A DNA stretch of 64,000 nt from Salminus brasiliensis (GCF_030463535.1 NC_132879.1:42846970-42910969); one strand, 5' to 3'. Shown: positions 1-18,846, counted from the first letter of the stretch. Program-made: numbers and translations. Notes: a model not told the origin generated them from the sequence alone.

Positions 1-865
1 GGACAATATACCTATGAAAACCGTTTGGTTCAAACTTGTGGAGTACACCTGGTAGTTGGTTTTGATCACAGGGGGTCAGTTCAGAGTTTGTTTGAAGCCA
101 GACTGAAATCACCTGTTCTCAAGGGTCTAGGTGCAGTTGTTTTGGTCCGTATCCGAGTGTGATTGGTGTATTTACACCTGCCCAAATTAATCGCACCAAG
201 GGTGAAAACAAACCAGTCATTAAAGCGTTACAGGGAGAGCACAGCTAGTGCCCATATAATTATGTGAATGCATTCTGGTTTACATTCTCTACAGTAGAGA
301 CAAAATGCCAAAAATGACATTTTCGGGTTGCAGATGGAGTCGGTTCACAGACACAGATAAATGTAAAATTATAAGTCTGCAGAACAGCACTTATGTCAGG
401 GTTTGATGTCTCCACACATTGCAATGCTGATTGTGTGATCTTTGCACTGATTGTTTTTGCTAGTGGATTCATTTACAATTACGCTTTGCAAGACTTGGGT
501 GCTGCATATTTTGTAACCTGCCTTAGTTCATATTGCAGTAGCTGGACTCTATTTAATCGACTATTTAATGAATGCCAAATGCTAAATGATGTTGTTTTTC
601 ATTGTAGTGGAGGAATGTAACATCAAATCTTCTGCAGTAACCAATATCGCCTCTTCAGCCTGCTTTATCATTGTGAAAGGCATGAATGTATGTGACCGCC
701 ATACCTTTGAATGGGTACCTGCCTCTTGATGGGTTTTTTTTTTTTTAGGATTACTTACCGCTAGGAGGTGTGTGTGCTCATATATGTACTGATCAAGCAG
801 TGATTCCCTGGCTATACTTTTTTCATGATAATTTTCGAATAAATAAAGCTACCGGCTGTGACTAC
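1..865 (+). other. Repeat fragment and possible 3' end of an upstream transcript
   Basis: Bases 1-245 resemble a dispersed fish element, with wording such as TTTGGTCCGTATCCGAGTGTG and CACCTGCCCAAATTAATCGC. No open frame here looks like a known protein. Two overlapping poly(A) signals (AATAAATAAAG, 838-848) are followed by a GT-rich stretch, so a + strand gene to the left of the window could end near 865. Between 865 and 1260 I see only AT-rich sequence with GCTAGC-rich words. Confidence 0.3.
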
Positions 866-1307
866 AAACTGTACTCACTTTGTGTCAGCCTGTTTCAGTC
901 TCTAAAATGGGATGGGAGAGAGGTGACGAAGTAACCAACACCTACAAAACCAACAAATAAAAAAGTTCAACAGTTTTTCAACTGTTAAAGAAAATGTTTT
1001 TTTTTCCCCCAAAAATACAAATTTACATACATTTGTCAGAATTACTGAATCATTAATGGCGAGTTTTAAGAGTCTGTAGATACGCATTTAGCTAGCTAGC
1101 ATTTCCACAAACATACTCCATTTAATCCATTTTTTTTTCTTATTTATATTACAAATCAATTTTAATCTTCTAAAGATAGAGCACAGTCAATTTGGGAGTT
1201 TTTTTTAAATAAAATATTTGTATAAAATGCTAGCTAAATAATTTCAGGCAACAAACTCACTGAAGATTCGTGGGTGCGCTTGAAGGTACCACGACGCTGC
1301 CTTTACG

Positions 1308-1321
1308 GTTACCGTGGCAAC
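1308..1321 (+). promoter_or_regulatory. RFX X-box in the dynlt1 promoter
   Basis: The sequence GTTACC-GT-GGCAAC matches the X-box consensus for RFX factors: two inverted half-sites, GTNRCC and RGYAAC, two bases apart. It sits 47 bp upstream of the dynlt1 ATG, in a short CpG-containing stretch. RFX2 and RFX3 drive cilia and intraflagellar-transport genes through this site. DYNLT1 is also a subunit of the ciliary dynein-2 motor, so the placement makes biological sense. Binding itself is inferred. Confidence 0.6.
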
Positions 1322-1367
1322 GGCGTGTTGCAGTTGAAGCGACAGAAGACAACAACCCTGGATCAGC

Positions 1368-3264
1368 ATGATGGAGGACTTTCAGATCGCTGAAGAGGTA
1401 ACTAACTAACTAACTAACTAACTAACTAGCTGACTTACTAACTAACACCCCTTCACTTTTATAACTATAAATCCTAACACGCATCGAACGGATTCCAGTT
1501 CTGTTTGTATCTGAACGTACATGACGTACTAAAACCGCTAGCATTAAAGCTATTAGCTGATAGCCAGCTAAGCTAAGCTAGGCAGCAAAAGTGAATTACA
1601 TGACTGTAAAAGCATGATGTCCACTAAAATAATGTTAGCTTAATGTAACTTTAACTCATCTTCTACTGCTGCGTATGTGTCTGTGGGTTATTTGTGGATG
1701 TAAGCGGTTGCTAGCACTAACACTAGCTAACAGTTGTCTGACTGTTATGAAAGGCAGAGACGCCGGTAGCTACGTTCATGCCTCAGGTTATTTTGTTAGC
1801 TAGTGCTAGCTAATAACACTGTTCTGGTTTCGTGTTGGTTTTCTAGACTGCCTTTGTCGTGGATGAAGTCAGCACTATCGTCAAGGAGGTAAAGCTGGAA
1901 TACTGGTAGCACATACAGTGTGCCTAAAGTGGTGTTTTGCTCTCGGTAACCAGTTCATCACTTTGTGTTGTTTTTATGTAAAAAACAAAAAAAACAAAAA
2001 CAACAGCAACCCTGGATTGTTTCTTATGCACGTTCAGGCGGTCGAAGGAGCCATTGGTGAAAACGCCTATCAGCAGAGCAGAGTGAAACAGTGGACAAAC
2101 AACGTGGTGGAGCAGTGCCTCAGCCAGCTCAACAAATTGGGCAAACCATTCAAGTATATTGGTACAGACACCTAGCTGACAGACCATGTAGTATCGCCAG
2201 GATTTCTGTCAACTCAAGTCTTCACAGAAAGATGAGCTAACTGTAGTATATAGCTACAAACCTAACAGTGCCAGATAAACACTAAAACTACACCCACATT
2301 TGAAAGAGCTTGTGACTCGTACAGCTTACCTTCTGTGTCTCTTTTCTTTTGAGCAGTAACCTGCATCATAATGCAGAAGAATGGAGCTGGTTTGCAGACA
2401 GCCTGCTCCTGTTTCTGGGACAACACCACAGACGGTATGCTTCACATCACCCCACTGGGCGACTTTAGGAACGCAAACTTTCTGCACTCTTGGGTCGGGA
2501 GCAAACATTGAGTTCACTCAAGGCAATTTCATGTTCCCAACTTTGCGGGAACAGTTTGGGGGTGGCCCCTTCCTTTTCCAACATGACTGCGCACCAGTGC
2601 GCAAAGCAAGGTCTGTAAAGACATGGATAAGTTTGAGTTTGGTGTTAAAGAACTTGACCTCAACCCGATAGAACACCTTTGGGATGAATTAGAGCAGTGA
2701 CTGCAAGCCAGGCCTTCTTGCCTAACATCAGTGTCTGACCTCACAAATGCACTTCTGGAATAAAGATCCAAAAAATCTCATAAACACACTCCTAAACCTT
2801 GTGAAAAGCCTTCCCAGAAGAGCTGAAGCTGTTATAGCTGCAAATGGTGGCCTGACATCATATTAAACTCTATGGATTAAAAATGGGATTTTACTCAAGT
2901 TCATATGCGTGCACAGGGAGGCGAGCGAATACTTTTGGCAATATAGTGTATAACTGGTCAGTGGTGGTCCTGCTTTGGTCATTTTCCACTGATGGATGGC
3001 GTGGGGGGAGGGGGGGTCCTAAATTGCACAATAACCCATGGGCTGCAGTCAGTAAGTGTCTACAAGATGCACATCTATGGTAGACATTTCTGATAATATG
3101 AGTACAGTTAACATGTAGGTGTCCTTGATAAACTGGCATTTCAACATAATACATATTAATACAGCATAATACATATTTTCTCTTCCCTTATAGGCAGCTG
3201 TACAGTGAGATGGGAGAATAAGTCAATGTACTGCATCGTCAGTGTCTTTGGACTCGCCCTTTAA
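1368..3264 (+). CDS. dynlt1: Dynein light chain Tctex-type 1 (five coding exons)
   Basis: Exons: 1368-1397, 1847-1888, 2038-2161, 2357-2434 and 3194-3264; all junctions are GT-AG and phases join without a break. The product is 114 residues, or 113 if translation starts at the second ATG (1371), the usual length of DYNLT1. It opens [24 protein letters not shown], continues with the [20 protein letters not shown] helix region, and ends with the beta-strand block [19 protein letters not shown], all recognisable from the vertebrate family. Tctex-type light chains dimerise on the dynein intermediate chain in the cytoplasm and link cargo to the dynein-1 and dynein-2 motors. Intron 4 holds a decayed Tc1-like transposon. 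An X-box lies about 47 bp upstream of the start. DYNLT3 is the alternative; the MEDFQ start and the 113-residue length favour DYNLT1. No canonical AATAAA lies close to the stop; the first I see is near 4943. Confidence 0.93.
1398..1430. repeat. (AACT)n microsatellite at the dynlt1 intron 1 donor
   Basis: A run of about seven TAAC/AACT units begins exactly at the donor of dynlt1 intron 1 (GAG|GTAACTAACTAAC), so the splice site is part of the repeat tract. Confidence 0.8.
2470..2950 (+). mobile_element. Decayed Tc1-like transposon, 3' part, in dynlt1 intron 4
   Basis: The + strand reads as the C-terminal part of a Tc1/mariner transposase in shifting frames: [17 protein letters not shown], then [15 protein letters not shown] (the last catalytic-domain block of the DDE fold), then [12 protein letters not shown]. 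Frameshifts and stops show that it is dead. The right terminal repeat ends at 2950 with AATACTTTTGGCAATATAG, a common teleost Tc1 end. The left end is missing. The insertion lies wholly in the intron and leaves both splice sites intact. Confidence 0.8.
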
Positions 3265-3699
3265 ATTGCAGAGACCTGGATTACAGATGACCACATTGTT
3301 TGCTCCTCGTTCGGACCTTGTGGAAATACTGCTGGTCGGCAAGCTGGCAGCAAGAAAGGACCTTTACGAGTAAAGTTTTCTTTTGTTGGTGCTGTATGTG
3401 TAACACTCCAAATGCTGTTTGTAACATGAAACACATGATTCTACACTTTCCTGATTGCCTTGGGGTAATCCCAGAACACTGTCTCTTTGGATATTAGACA
3501 GAGAAAAAAAGTAAAGTATTAAGATGGATTCGCTCCTTCAGCACTTTATTAGGAATGCTATGCTAATACTGGACAGTGCCTCACTTTGCTCTCAAACCAG
3601 CCTCAGTTCTTCATAACATGGATTCCACAAGATGTTGGAAACATTCATTTCAGATTCCAGTCTGGCCATTCATTGTTAATCTCTAATCAAAAAGGTAAA

Positions 3700-3955
3700 G
3701 TCATTATTTATTTGTCTGGGCCTGTACACCAATCAGCCACAACATTAATACCACCTCTATTGCCCTGTTCTTCAATGGCCAGGACCACCACAGAGCAGGT
3801 ATTATCAGGGTGGTGGGTCATTTTCAGCACTGCAGTGGCTGGCATGTTAGTGTGTGTGTGTGTTGTGCTGGTACAAGCGCTCTAAAGTGCTTATATGTGA
3901 AGTGGAGCTGATATAATCGACAGTGATTCTTTGACATTAATAGTAGTCAGGCGGC
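3700..3955 (+). mobile_element. Fold-back MITE, copy A (internally deleted)
   Basis: It begins CATTATTTATTTG then CTGGGCCTGTACACC and AATCAGCCACAACATTAATA, and is nearly identical to the copy at 5152-5625. It lacks about 210 bp of the interior: the text jumps from the CA/GT-rich left arm straight to AAAGTGCTTATATGTGAAG. No coding capacity. This belongs to the abundant teleost family with CAGCCATAACATTA ends. Confidence 0.7.
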
Positions 3956-5151
3956 TGTTGTTCTGAATATTTCAGGAGATCAGCAGTTCTAGAAATCCTT
4001 AAAGCAGCCCATCTGGCACCAACAATCATGCAACACTCAAAAACACTGAGACCACATTTTCCCCTGATTCTAATGATTGATGTGAACGTTAACCGAAGCT
4101 GCTGGACTTTATCTGCATTATTTTATGCACTGCACTGCTACCGTACAGTTGGCTGATTAGATAACTGCATGCATGAGAAGGTGTACAGGTCTTCCTAAGA
4201 AACTGAGTGTACATCAGAAAGGAGAAGATGGAACTCTGTGGATCTTCATTTATCTTCAAGAATGAAACACTCATCAACTGTGGACAGTGGAGTCAGGCTC
4301 TTCAGTAGTGAACTGTCAGCAGCTGCTGGTATTGTCTCTATGATGGTGCTGTTTCCTACATTATCATTCACTTTTGTCTCACCAATCAAAATGTATTATA
4401 TTCCTTCCCCCTCCCAAAACGTCTAGTAATCCATAGTTCGTTATATTCAAAAGCGTTGGATCAGTTGTCAAAGCTGTGAAGCTTTCATACAAGATTTCAT
4501 ACATTTCTGTTAGATGTTTTTCTAGTAAATCTTTTCTGAACTGACAATTAGCTCTCAGATGATTCATGATTTTCACCAATTAAGGGAAGTGTGTGAGCAA
4601 TAAATGGGGCACAGAGCACAACACTGTTACGATTTCTGACAATGGAAGAATAACAAGGATATGACCAGGCCCTGTCTTCCTTTTCTGTATCACAGTGACT
4701 GGTCTGTTGACAGATTACAGTACAAATAGTGAAAGCATGAATGTAAATCCTGTCCAGACTCCAGCAGTCAGTCTCCCACATACAGTAATGCAAAACTAGG
4801 TGCTGTTGAATCTGGTAGATGCCACAGAAAAAGTGCAGCATTTTCAGTCGTTGTCAACAACATGACCAGGCAGTAAAATGGACCCAGCCCAAAATGGTGA
4901 AAAACTGAGCTCCATCTGGTCTTTTTAGCAAATCTTTAAAGAAATAAAGTAAGTTTATGTGTGGGATATTCCCCTTTTTTTGTAAATATGAAAAGTTTGT
5001 GGGTAAGATTGCAGACAGACTTTTATAGAAAGAAGAGTCAGTTATTTTTCAATTAGCTTTAACAGCTTCAAACATCTAACAGTTAAAAACACCTTATCCA
5101 TGGAGGTTAAATCTGGACTCTGACCAGCCCAAAACCACCATTTTCTGGCTC

Positions 5152-5625
5152 ATTATTTATTTGCCTGGGCCTGTACACCAATCAGCCACAACATTAATAC
5201 CACCTCTATTGCCCTGTTCTTCAATGGCCAGGACCACCACAGAGCAGGTATCATCAGGGTGGTGGGTCATTCTCAGCACTGCAGTGGCTGGCATGTTAGT
5301 GTGTGTGTGTGTGTTGTGCTGGTACAAGTGCTCTGTGTCTGCTGCATAGCGTCCGCCCACTGTCTACTCTATTCGACACTCCTACCTAAGTGGTGTAACC
5401 TTGTAGATGTAAAGTCAGAGACAGAAGCTCATCTGTTGCTACCTGCTCTGTGGTGGTCCTGTGTGGTCCTGGTCTTTACAGAACAGGGTGAAAGGAGGCT
5501 AAGAAAGTATGCAGAGAAACAGATAGAATACAGTCTGTAATAATAGAACTCTAAAGTGCTTATATGCGAAGTGGAGCTGATATAAGAGACAGTGAGTAAT
5601 TCTTTGACAATAATAGTAATGTTAT
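5152..5625 (+). mobile_element. Fold-back MITE, copy B (with both inverted arms)
   Basis: The left arm AGGACCACCACAGAGCAGGT (5230-5249) is matched by its reverse complement ACCTGCTCTGTGGTGGTCCT (5441-5460), so the element can fold on itself. The same start and end sequences occur in the 3700-3955 copy, where the interior is missing. A further rearranged copy is at 48380-48620, and a strongly diverged one may lie at 6100-6350. Confidence 0.7.
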
Positions 5626-7327
5626 GAAATAACACATTTTTGGGAGGAGGAACATTCCCAAAACCCCTGTCCTCTAATCCAACGTCCCTACCTTGTTCAC
5701 ATATCTGTGACTACACCACCCTCTATCCTCCCTCATCTATCTTTCATCATTCAAATGTGGGAAACGCTGCAGTCAGCCTGGGGAACACTTGCCCCCTTGC
5801 TAAGGCCATGTCCACACCAGCAGGACCTGTCCAAAGTAAAAAGGACAAGTGTACTGCTTTGCACACTGTATTCTTCTTCATACTCAAAGTGCACTCTGTG
5901 ATAATATGCATGTTTCATGAGCTTGAATGAAAGGTCAGTTTTCCCTGCTTTAGCAAACCTGCCATCAAAGCACGACACTGGAGTCTGCTAAGTGTTTGCA
6001 TTTAACAAGAAACACATGAGTTTGAAGCCATGAAGGACACCTACTGGACACTTTATCACCTACCATGTGTGCACACTTTTTTGTTCGCCTGTCCATTAAC
6101 GCTTAGGACCACCATTGAGCAGCTTTTATTTGGCCGATGGTCTGTTCTAAGCACTGCAGCGACAACCAATAAGGTAGTGATGTTACTGAGTGAGCATGTG
6201 CTACAGAGCGGCTTACAAAGCAGAGGCCAGTCGGACAAACCAAAACATAGCCAGCCCAGATGGTCCTGTGGTCAGATACTGACCACTAATAAAGTACTAG
6301 AGCATAACAAACACAAACCTCGCAACAGATACGGTGTGTGTGTGTGTGAATGAGTAGCTCGATTAAGCTATTAAAGCTTTTTTATCTGAATTTCTTCCCA
6401 GCTTAGCTGAGCCAATTAAGAGCGTAAGGACAAGCACATGCCTCCTCCATTACATGTAAAGTCAGACACCGCACCTTTTATAACTGCTGTCAAGGCAGCT
6501 ACTGCGCTCTGAATAAAGCGTTGGATCCCCAGCTATGATGCATCAGCCAACAGACGCATGTGCCGACCAGCATCACAGTGGGAGTGACGAAGGGAGAGAG
6601 AATGGCTAATTGTGCTCTCTCAGGCTCCGACTGCTGATGGCGATGCAGCAGGACTTTGTAAAACTTTGAAATCTGAATCACTTGACCTTTCCTAATAGTC
6701 ACTGTAAACAAGTCATAGTCAAGGACCACTTCAAAACTGTACAAAACAAAACAAAAAATACTACACTAAGCTTGCCACCAGAATAGGACTCACTGGAGTA
6801 AATAAACATGAACCTAGACATTGTGCCAATAATGTCAGACACAGACTTTGAGCCGACATCAGGCTGTGAGCAGTTATACTGTAACTGCGTTTTAAGGCCT
6901 AGGTGGCAGGGGAGGTAAGCTGCATTTCTAGCCTGCTGCATCACAGAAGGCCGTTCCAAAGTGAAGGACCCTTCATATACAGCCAAGCAATGCAGTCTAC
7001 GTTTGAAGCGATTTCAAGGACGCAACTGATGTATTTTTCCCGGCACTCGGTTACCCAGAGTTCTCATCTGTGCACATACACATATACAAAAACGACAGAA
7101 AACAAAGCCTTTGGAGCAGAGCTCTTTTTACAGTGTGTTTTTTTCATGATTATAATCCATATTTTGTATTTTAACCAGGGGTGCCTTAAAGTTTGCCCTG
7201 TACACAGAACAGGGTCTTCTGGCTTTCTGAATGAAGAACAGTGAACCCTACCTAACACTAGATTAACTAAAAGAAAATAAGGTTTGGAAGTTACAAAGAC
7301 TCTTTCTTTTCTGACTTTCATCAGTAG

Positions 7328-7585
7328 TTAACCAAGTTCTACAGTGATGGGGACAATGATGAACCCAACTCCAATGAACAACCACATTAGAGACAACTTA
7401 GTTCCAATATTTGCTGCTGTATTTAGCTGTTTGTCCCTTTTATAGTACATGTTTTGGGCCAGTGAGTAGTAGTGTTGCACAACAACATATGCGGTCACTA
7501 AGTACGTCATTTTTACAAATATACAGGAGCAGAGCAGAGGCTGGAACATGTGGCAGAACATTTCAACGACAAAAACCTCAACCAT
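7328..7585 (-). CDS. Unassigned 85-codon frame with two hydrophobic segments
   Basis: A single-exon frame with an ATG, an upstream in-frame stop and its own stop. It has two strongly hydrophobic stretches, roughly residues 14-38 and 64-82 (LSLMWLFIGVGFIIVPI), separated by a polar loop containing YYSLAQNMYYKRDKQ. The hydrophobic-polar-hydrophobic layout loosely recalls small CD225/dispanin-type membrane proteins, but I cannot align it with confidence and the diagnostic cysteines are not clearly placed. It lies between two convergent genes with no promoter or splice sites that I can see. It may be a chance frame, a remnant of an old retrocopy, or a small gene. Confidence 0.2.
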   Translation of the reverse strand: MVEVFVVEMFCHMFQPLLCSCIFVKMTYLVTAYVVVQHYYSLAQNMYYKRDKQLNTAANIGTKLSLMWLFIGVGFIIVPITVELG

Positions 7586-8267
7586 TTTAGAACGTCATGA
7601 ATACAATAACATCAGTCCTAATAGGAGAAAAAAATTAAATAATGCACATCATGTATGAAGGTACAAGACAAACAAAAACCATATATGTAATATATATTTT
7701 TTAAATATAAAAAACACATCAGTATGCTCCCAATTTTTTTAGGACACAAAAATAATTAAAGACTGAATGACTGTTTATGACTGAATAATCCACAGAGCAT
7801 TTACTAAAAGCAAAGGATGTGCATGCAAATCTGCGAGTGTGTCAGTACTGACAATGCAAAACAGACACTGGCGAATTTGGCGTTTGTTAAAAGATATTTA
7901 AGAAAAGCGCTGTAGTGGTGTTGACTTCCAGTACAATAAATAGGATGAGCCTATCTCTTTATGAGTTGCTTAGATGTTGCTTTACTATAGTACTTGCTTA
8001 TGCTACATTTTACAGGTATTATTTATGGCTCTGCAAAAAATACCCTCAATTAAATTTCAGTGCAGTTTATGTTATATATGGGTCCAGTGTTTTTCTTGGG
8101 GGTGAACCAATGATCAATCACGTCCACCAGAAGTCACATTATTTCGCCGCACGTTTGTAAAGTCTTGTCTCGTGCTGCTCGTGGCAAAAAGAACTAAATT
8201 TGTATGATGTGCACATAAGGCTGAGGTGAGGTAAGAACTTAAGCGAGTCCCGCTTTGGGGTTTATGA

Positions 8268-8605
8268 CCCTGTTTATTCAGTCATAACTTCTTGAGTCTA
8301 CAGTACAGTGTTTGGACAACGAAAGAGGGTGTCACACACAAGCCTCCTCTTACCTGAGCTAAGCCAGGGGTAGCTATATTGTTTGTTTGTTTCACTTGTA
8401 TTTCTTTTTTACTAAGGATAAAGACAGGCGTACCTGTCCGGGCTCCTCAGGTGCAAAATAAGCTTTGCTGCCCCAAGTTGCAGTGCATAAGACTCTGAAG
8501 TCAAGGCATTGGCACCTTATGGCAACAGAGAGAGCGTATCTGAGGCAAGCGCTCACACCTTGCTCACGTCCCTTTCCATCCAGGCCCACAGGCCATCCGT
8601 CTGCC
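8268..8605 (-). other. stk38l: stk38l 3' untranslated region (candidate)
   Basis: A reverse-strand AATAAA lies at about 8269-8274 (TTTATT on the + strand), roughly 330 bp beyond the stlk38l stop codon at 8606. It is the nearest canonical poly(A) signal, so a short 3' untranslated region ending near 8250 is the simplest reading. Confidence 0.4.
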
Positions 8606-15523
<6,918 letters not shown>

Positions 15524-17398
15524 ACTATTCTACAGAGGCAAGAGACAGCATTTAGCACATTTCAATCCTCTACACTGGGGCAGCTGTGGATTAATGGATT
15601 TGGAACTGGAAAGCTGCGGGGCTGCTGGTTGGATCCCAGGTTGGGCACCAGGGAAACTGTCTTAGTACTGGAAGAACAACATCACTGTTTTACAACTCCA
15701 GTCCAGGAGGCACTTGGGTGTTTTTCCTGCTCCAGCACTATTGTTTCAGGAGTTAATCCTTAGCCAATTAGAGCAATAATTTGAGCAAATGTGATTTTAA
15801 ATAACTAATTTGAATTTGTTAAAAGTCGTTGATTACTCGCAAAGTGACTAGCTGTCAGTTTGCATGATGATAAAGCTACTGCTTTTTCCTCAAAAGCGTT
15901 GAAAGGCTATGCATCGTGTGTCAAAGTACACCTTATTGCTTGGCTTCTAATTACTCTACAAATGATCAAAATAACCTGTAGACTATTTGATAACTAATAT
16001 AATAGCTTATATGATCAAGGACTCCAGGGTAGACAAAACTGCAGAAAGGCCTGCAGGAGTGAGGATAGGAAACACCTGTCTAGGTTCGGTCTGACCCAGC
16101 ATTCCCTCTGCTTTTATAATAATAATAATAATAATAGTAGTAGTAGTAATCATTAAGAAAATATTATATAAAAAATATTATATAACATATAATGTACACT
16201 TCTTTTTTTTACCACTAAATTTAGTAACCAAATAATAAATCACACAGTTTAGGCTAAATAAACATATTTGCACATCACCAGTACAGGATATACATACCAT
16301 TATGTACTCTTTAATGGGCCAAACTGACAATTTAAATGAGAAGTTAATTGGCTTTTAAATATCAAATTAAATCAAAGAGCTACATTAAAAGCTGTTACAC
16401 AGATCGACCAACGTAAATAAACTGCCTGACTGTTTGTGAGGAGCAAAAACCCTCTAGTTTCCACACACACACAGGTCATAGGTTGAGCCTAACTATTGCT
16501 ATAGGCTGTCTTTAATAAAATGGGATCATTAATTAATGTCATATGCTGTTATGCTGTCTGCACTGTAGTAGTATCAACAGTCTGCTCCTGTAGTCTGCTC
16601 TTCTGACCTGTATTGTGTGCTCCTTTAAACACAGCCCATGTGTGTGTGTTAGGTAAATATGCTGGTTCCACTACTGTACTATTCATATTCTCCAGTGTAC
16701 TCAGATCCCTCAGAATATTGTATTTTCTTTAATAATTCTCACAGTTTCAGCAGTGTATGATATTATATATATATATATAACTCCAACTTATTTTAGACGA
16801 ATTGTAGCTATGTCCTAAATCAACCCCATGTTGATATGGTCTCTGCCGCAGACGCCTCTCCAGTCGGACGGACAGTCGGCGCTCATGCTGGTAAAAGCAG
16901 AGGTGCTAAGCGACGTCTACACCGTGTTGACAACGCCGGGACTAACGGCACCTTTCCCAGTGTTTCCAGCTGATGCACGACACGCAGATTCAGCATCTGG
17001 CTAATGGTGGCTAGCTAGAAACCTCCAGCTGGGCGAGCTGCGATTCCTCGTCTGGCCTAGGCGGGGAGCCACAGGAAAAGCCCAGCGTGCGACCTTGCCT
17101 GCCAGCGCTGCCGCGTTCAGTTCAGTCTGACAGGTTCAGAGGAACGCAGCTTTGCGAGCCTCAAACACAGAGAGATGCCTTCACGATAATACGAGCGGAT
17201 TAGCAGCGAGAAAAGGGACATTTTGTGCGACAGATAAGCCCCGTCCCTCACGCCATGTGAGACAGACGCAGAAAAAGACATATTTCGCCCTCTATTCGCT
17301 ATAGCGAACACCACAAACATAGCTAGATAGATAGATAGATAGCTACAGAGCGAATGTGATATTTATTTATTTATTAATTAATTTTTTGAACAGCTTAC

Positions 17399-17510
17399 CT
17401 CGCCGTCCTCCTCCAGAGTAGACAGTTTGCTGGCGAGCAGCAGACACTTCACAGACGAGAAAATAAAACGCAGCCAATTCAATGGCTGCGAATTTGCTTC
17501 CTCGCACGCC
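17399..17510 (-). other. stk38l: stk38l non-coding first exon (proximal)
   Basis: On the minus strand GGACGGCGAG is followed by a strong donor GTAAGC (exon end at 17399), in CpG-rich sequence. The next exon begins at 15529 after CTCTGTAG, with only six untranslated bases (AATAGT) before the ATG, so a separate upstream first exon is required. The 5' limit given is a guess. Confidence 0.55.
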
Positions 17511-17727
17511 TGGCTTAAACAAACAAACAAAACAAGACCACGCAGTTAACGCTAGTTTACTGCCATTAACAGCATGACACTACTATTAGTCCTCACAACT
17601 CAGAAAGCTAAACAACGCGGTGGACGTGGTCCACACCGGTGTGAAAGAGCTCGCTCAAAATAACGGCCAGCCCCCGACCTGCCTTATTTGCAGTCTGTGA
17701 TGACAGAGGCAAGGGCAGGAGCCTTAC

Positions 17728-17790
17728 CAAGATGGCCGCCAGTGAAAGCCGTCGACGCTGCCCGCGCTGTTTCCAAAATAAAAGTGCAAG
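17728..17790 (-). other. stk38l: Possible alternative stk38l first exon with a YY1-type motif
   Basis: The minus strand reads GGCGGCCATCTTG|GTAAGGC, a good donor at the end of a GC-rich stretch. On the + strand the same bases give AAGATGGCCGCC (17729-17740), a core like that bound by YY1 at many vertebrate start sites. It may be an alternative transcription start about 330 bp upstream of the proximal first exon. Confidence 0.35.
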
Positions 17791-17826
17791 TGGAACTGAC
17801 CCCCCACAGCGCTGCAGGCCATTAAC

Positions 17827-17827
<1 letters not shown>

Positions 17828-17909
<82 letters not shown>
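17828..17909. repeat. A-tract followed by (TA)n
   Basis: About 37 A residues run straight into about 22 TA units, just outside the stk38l promoter. It may be the tail of a retroposon with expansion of the adjoining dinucleotide. Confidence 0.95.
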
Positions 17910-17912
<3 letters not shown>

Positions 17913-18589
17913 ATCCCATATTTAAAGATATTTTCACAATACGTGATTTTCATCACGTTAGATATGATCGCATCATTAATGACAGACTTTTAACTTTCCC
18001 ATATTTAGTACACTGATTTTTATTAAAAACCTACAGCACTACATGTTGTCATATTGCCCACCTCTACCTCAGCTACATTCAAAACACAGTATATAGTAGT
18101 TTAAAATTTAAACTTAGTTTCAGGCTAAATCTCAAATTGCTCTTTGGGAGTCCTTACTGGACTAAGGACTTATTTAATCAACCAATCACATGACAGCATC
18201 AGAATGATGGAAAATGTGGGCCACGTTCAATCTCAAAATGTTATACATGTTGTTTTGCTACGGTGTCTGGGTGCAAGGACATGTTCTGTGAAAACGGTGT
18301 GCAATGGATTCTGAGGTGCAGCTTCTCTTGTACTATGGGTTTATGTTACCAATGTTAAAATGAGACCGCTGGCGCTTGGTGCTTTGGTACGTTTTCAGCA
18401 CAGCAGTCTCTATAGTTTACTCAGGGTGGAATATTAAAAGGTTTTTTGGGGGAGCGGAAGTTCTGCAGACTGAAATGCCTTGTTGATGAGAAAGGTGATC
18501 AGAGAATAATCAGACTGGTTTGAGCTGACAGTAAGTGGTGTATGTACACGCTTTGGCCTCCCAAAACAGTTCACACCATAAGACCTATG

Positions 18590-18750
18590 AAGCTGCCTGG
18601 TATCTGGAACTAAGATGTTCTAGCAGATCTAGCAGACTGTCAGTTGCAAGCAATGTGGATCTGCCATTGCAAGGTGCTACAAAACCCAGTATGCTAAGAC
18701 TGCAAGACACAGGAACAGTTTCTTGCCCTATGCCATCAACCTCATAAATA
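18590..18750 (+). mobile_element. LINE 3'-end remnant
   Basis: The text GACACAGGAACAGTTTCTTG and CCATCAACCTCATAAATAGG resembles the end of fish non-LTR reverse-transcriptase reading frames (a basic stretch, then NSFFP-type and AINLIN-type wording). No longer reading frame survives. Confidence 0.45.
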
Positions 18751-18844
18751 GGTAACCGGTAAGATCATCAGTAGAAGCTACTCCTACTCCTGTTTTCTCC
18801 AGCTGGTTATTACACATTTCTTCACATTTTAATGTTCCCATATT

Positions 18845-18846
<2 letters not shown>

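Larger units (their letters stand above)
3265..8250. other. Intergenic region between dynlt1 and stk38l
   Basis: Apart from the two fold-back elements, this stretch holds diverged repeat fragments (6100-6350, 6500-6640) and AT-rich sequence. The only open frame of some interest is the 85-codon minus-strand frame at 7328-7585. dynlt1 3' untranslated sequence should occupy the left part and stk38l 3' untranslated sequence the last bases. The two genes are convergent. Confidence 0.5.
16850..17790. promoter_or_regulatory. stk38l: CpG-rich promoter region of stk38l
   Basis: CpG density and GC content rise clearly here against an AT-rich background, for example around 16850-17110 and 17390-17500. 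Both candidate first exons of stk38l lie at its upstream side. No TATA box is obvious. It fits a housekeeping-type promoter. Confidence 0.55.
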
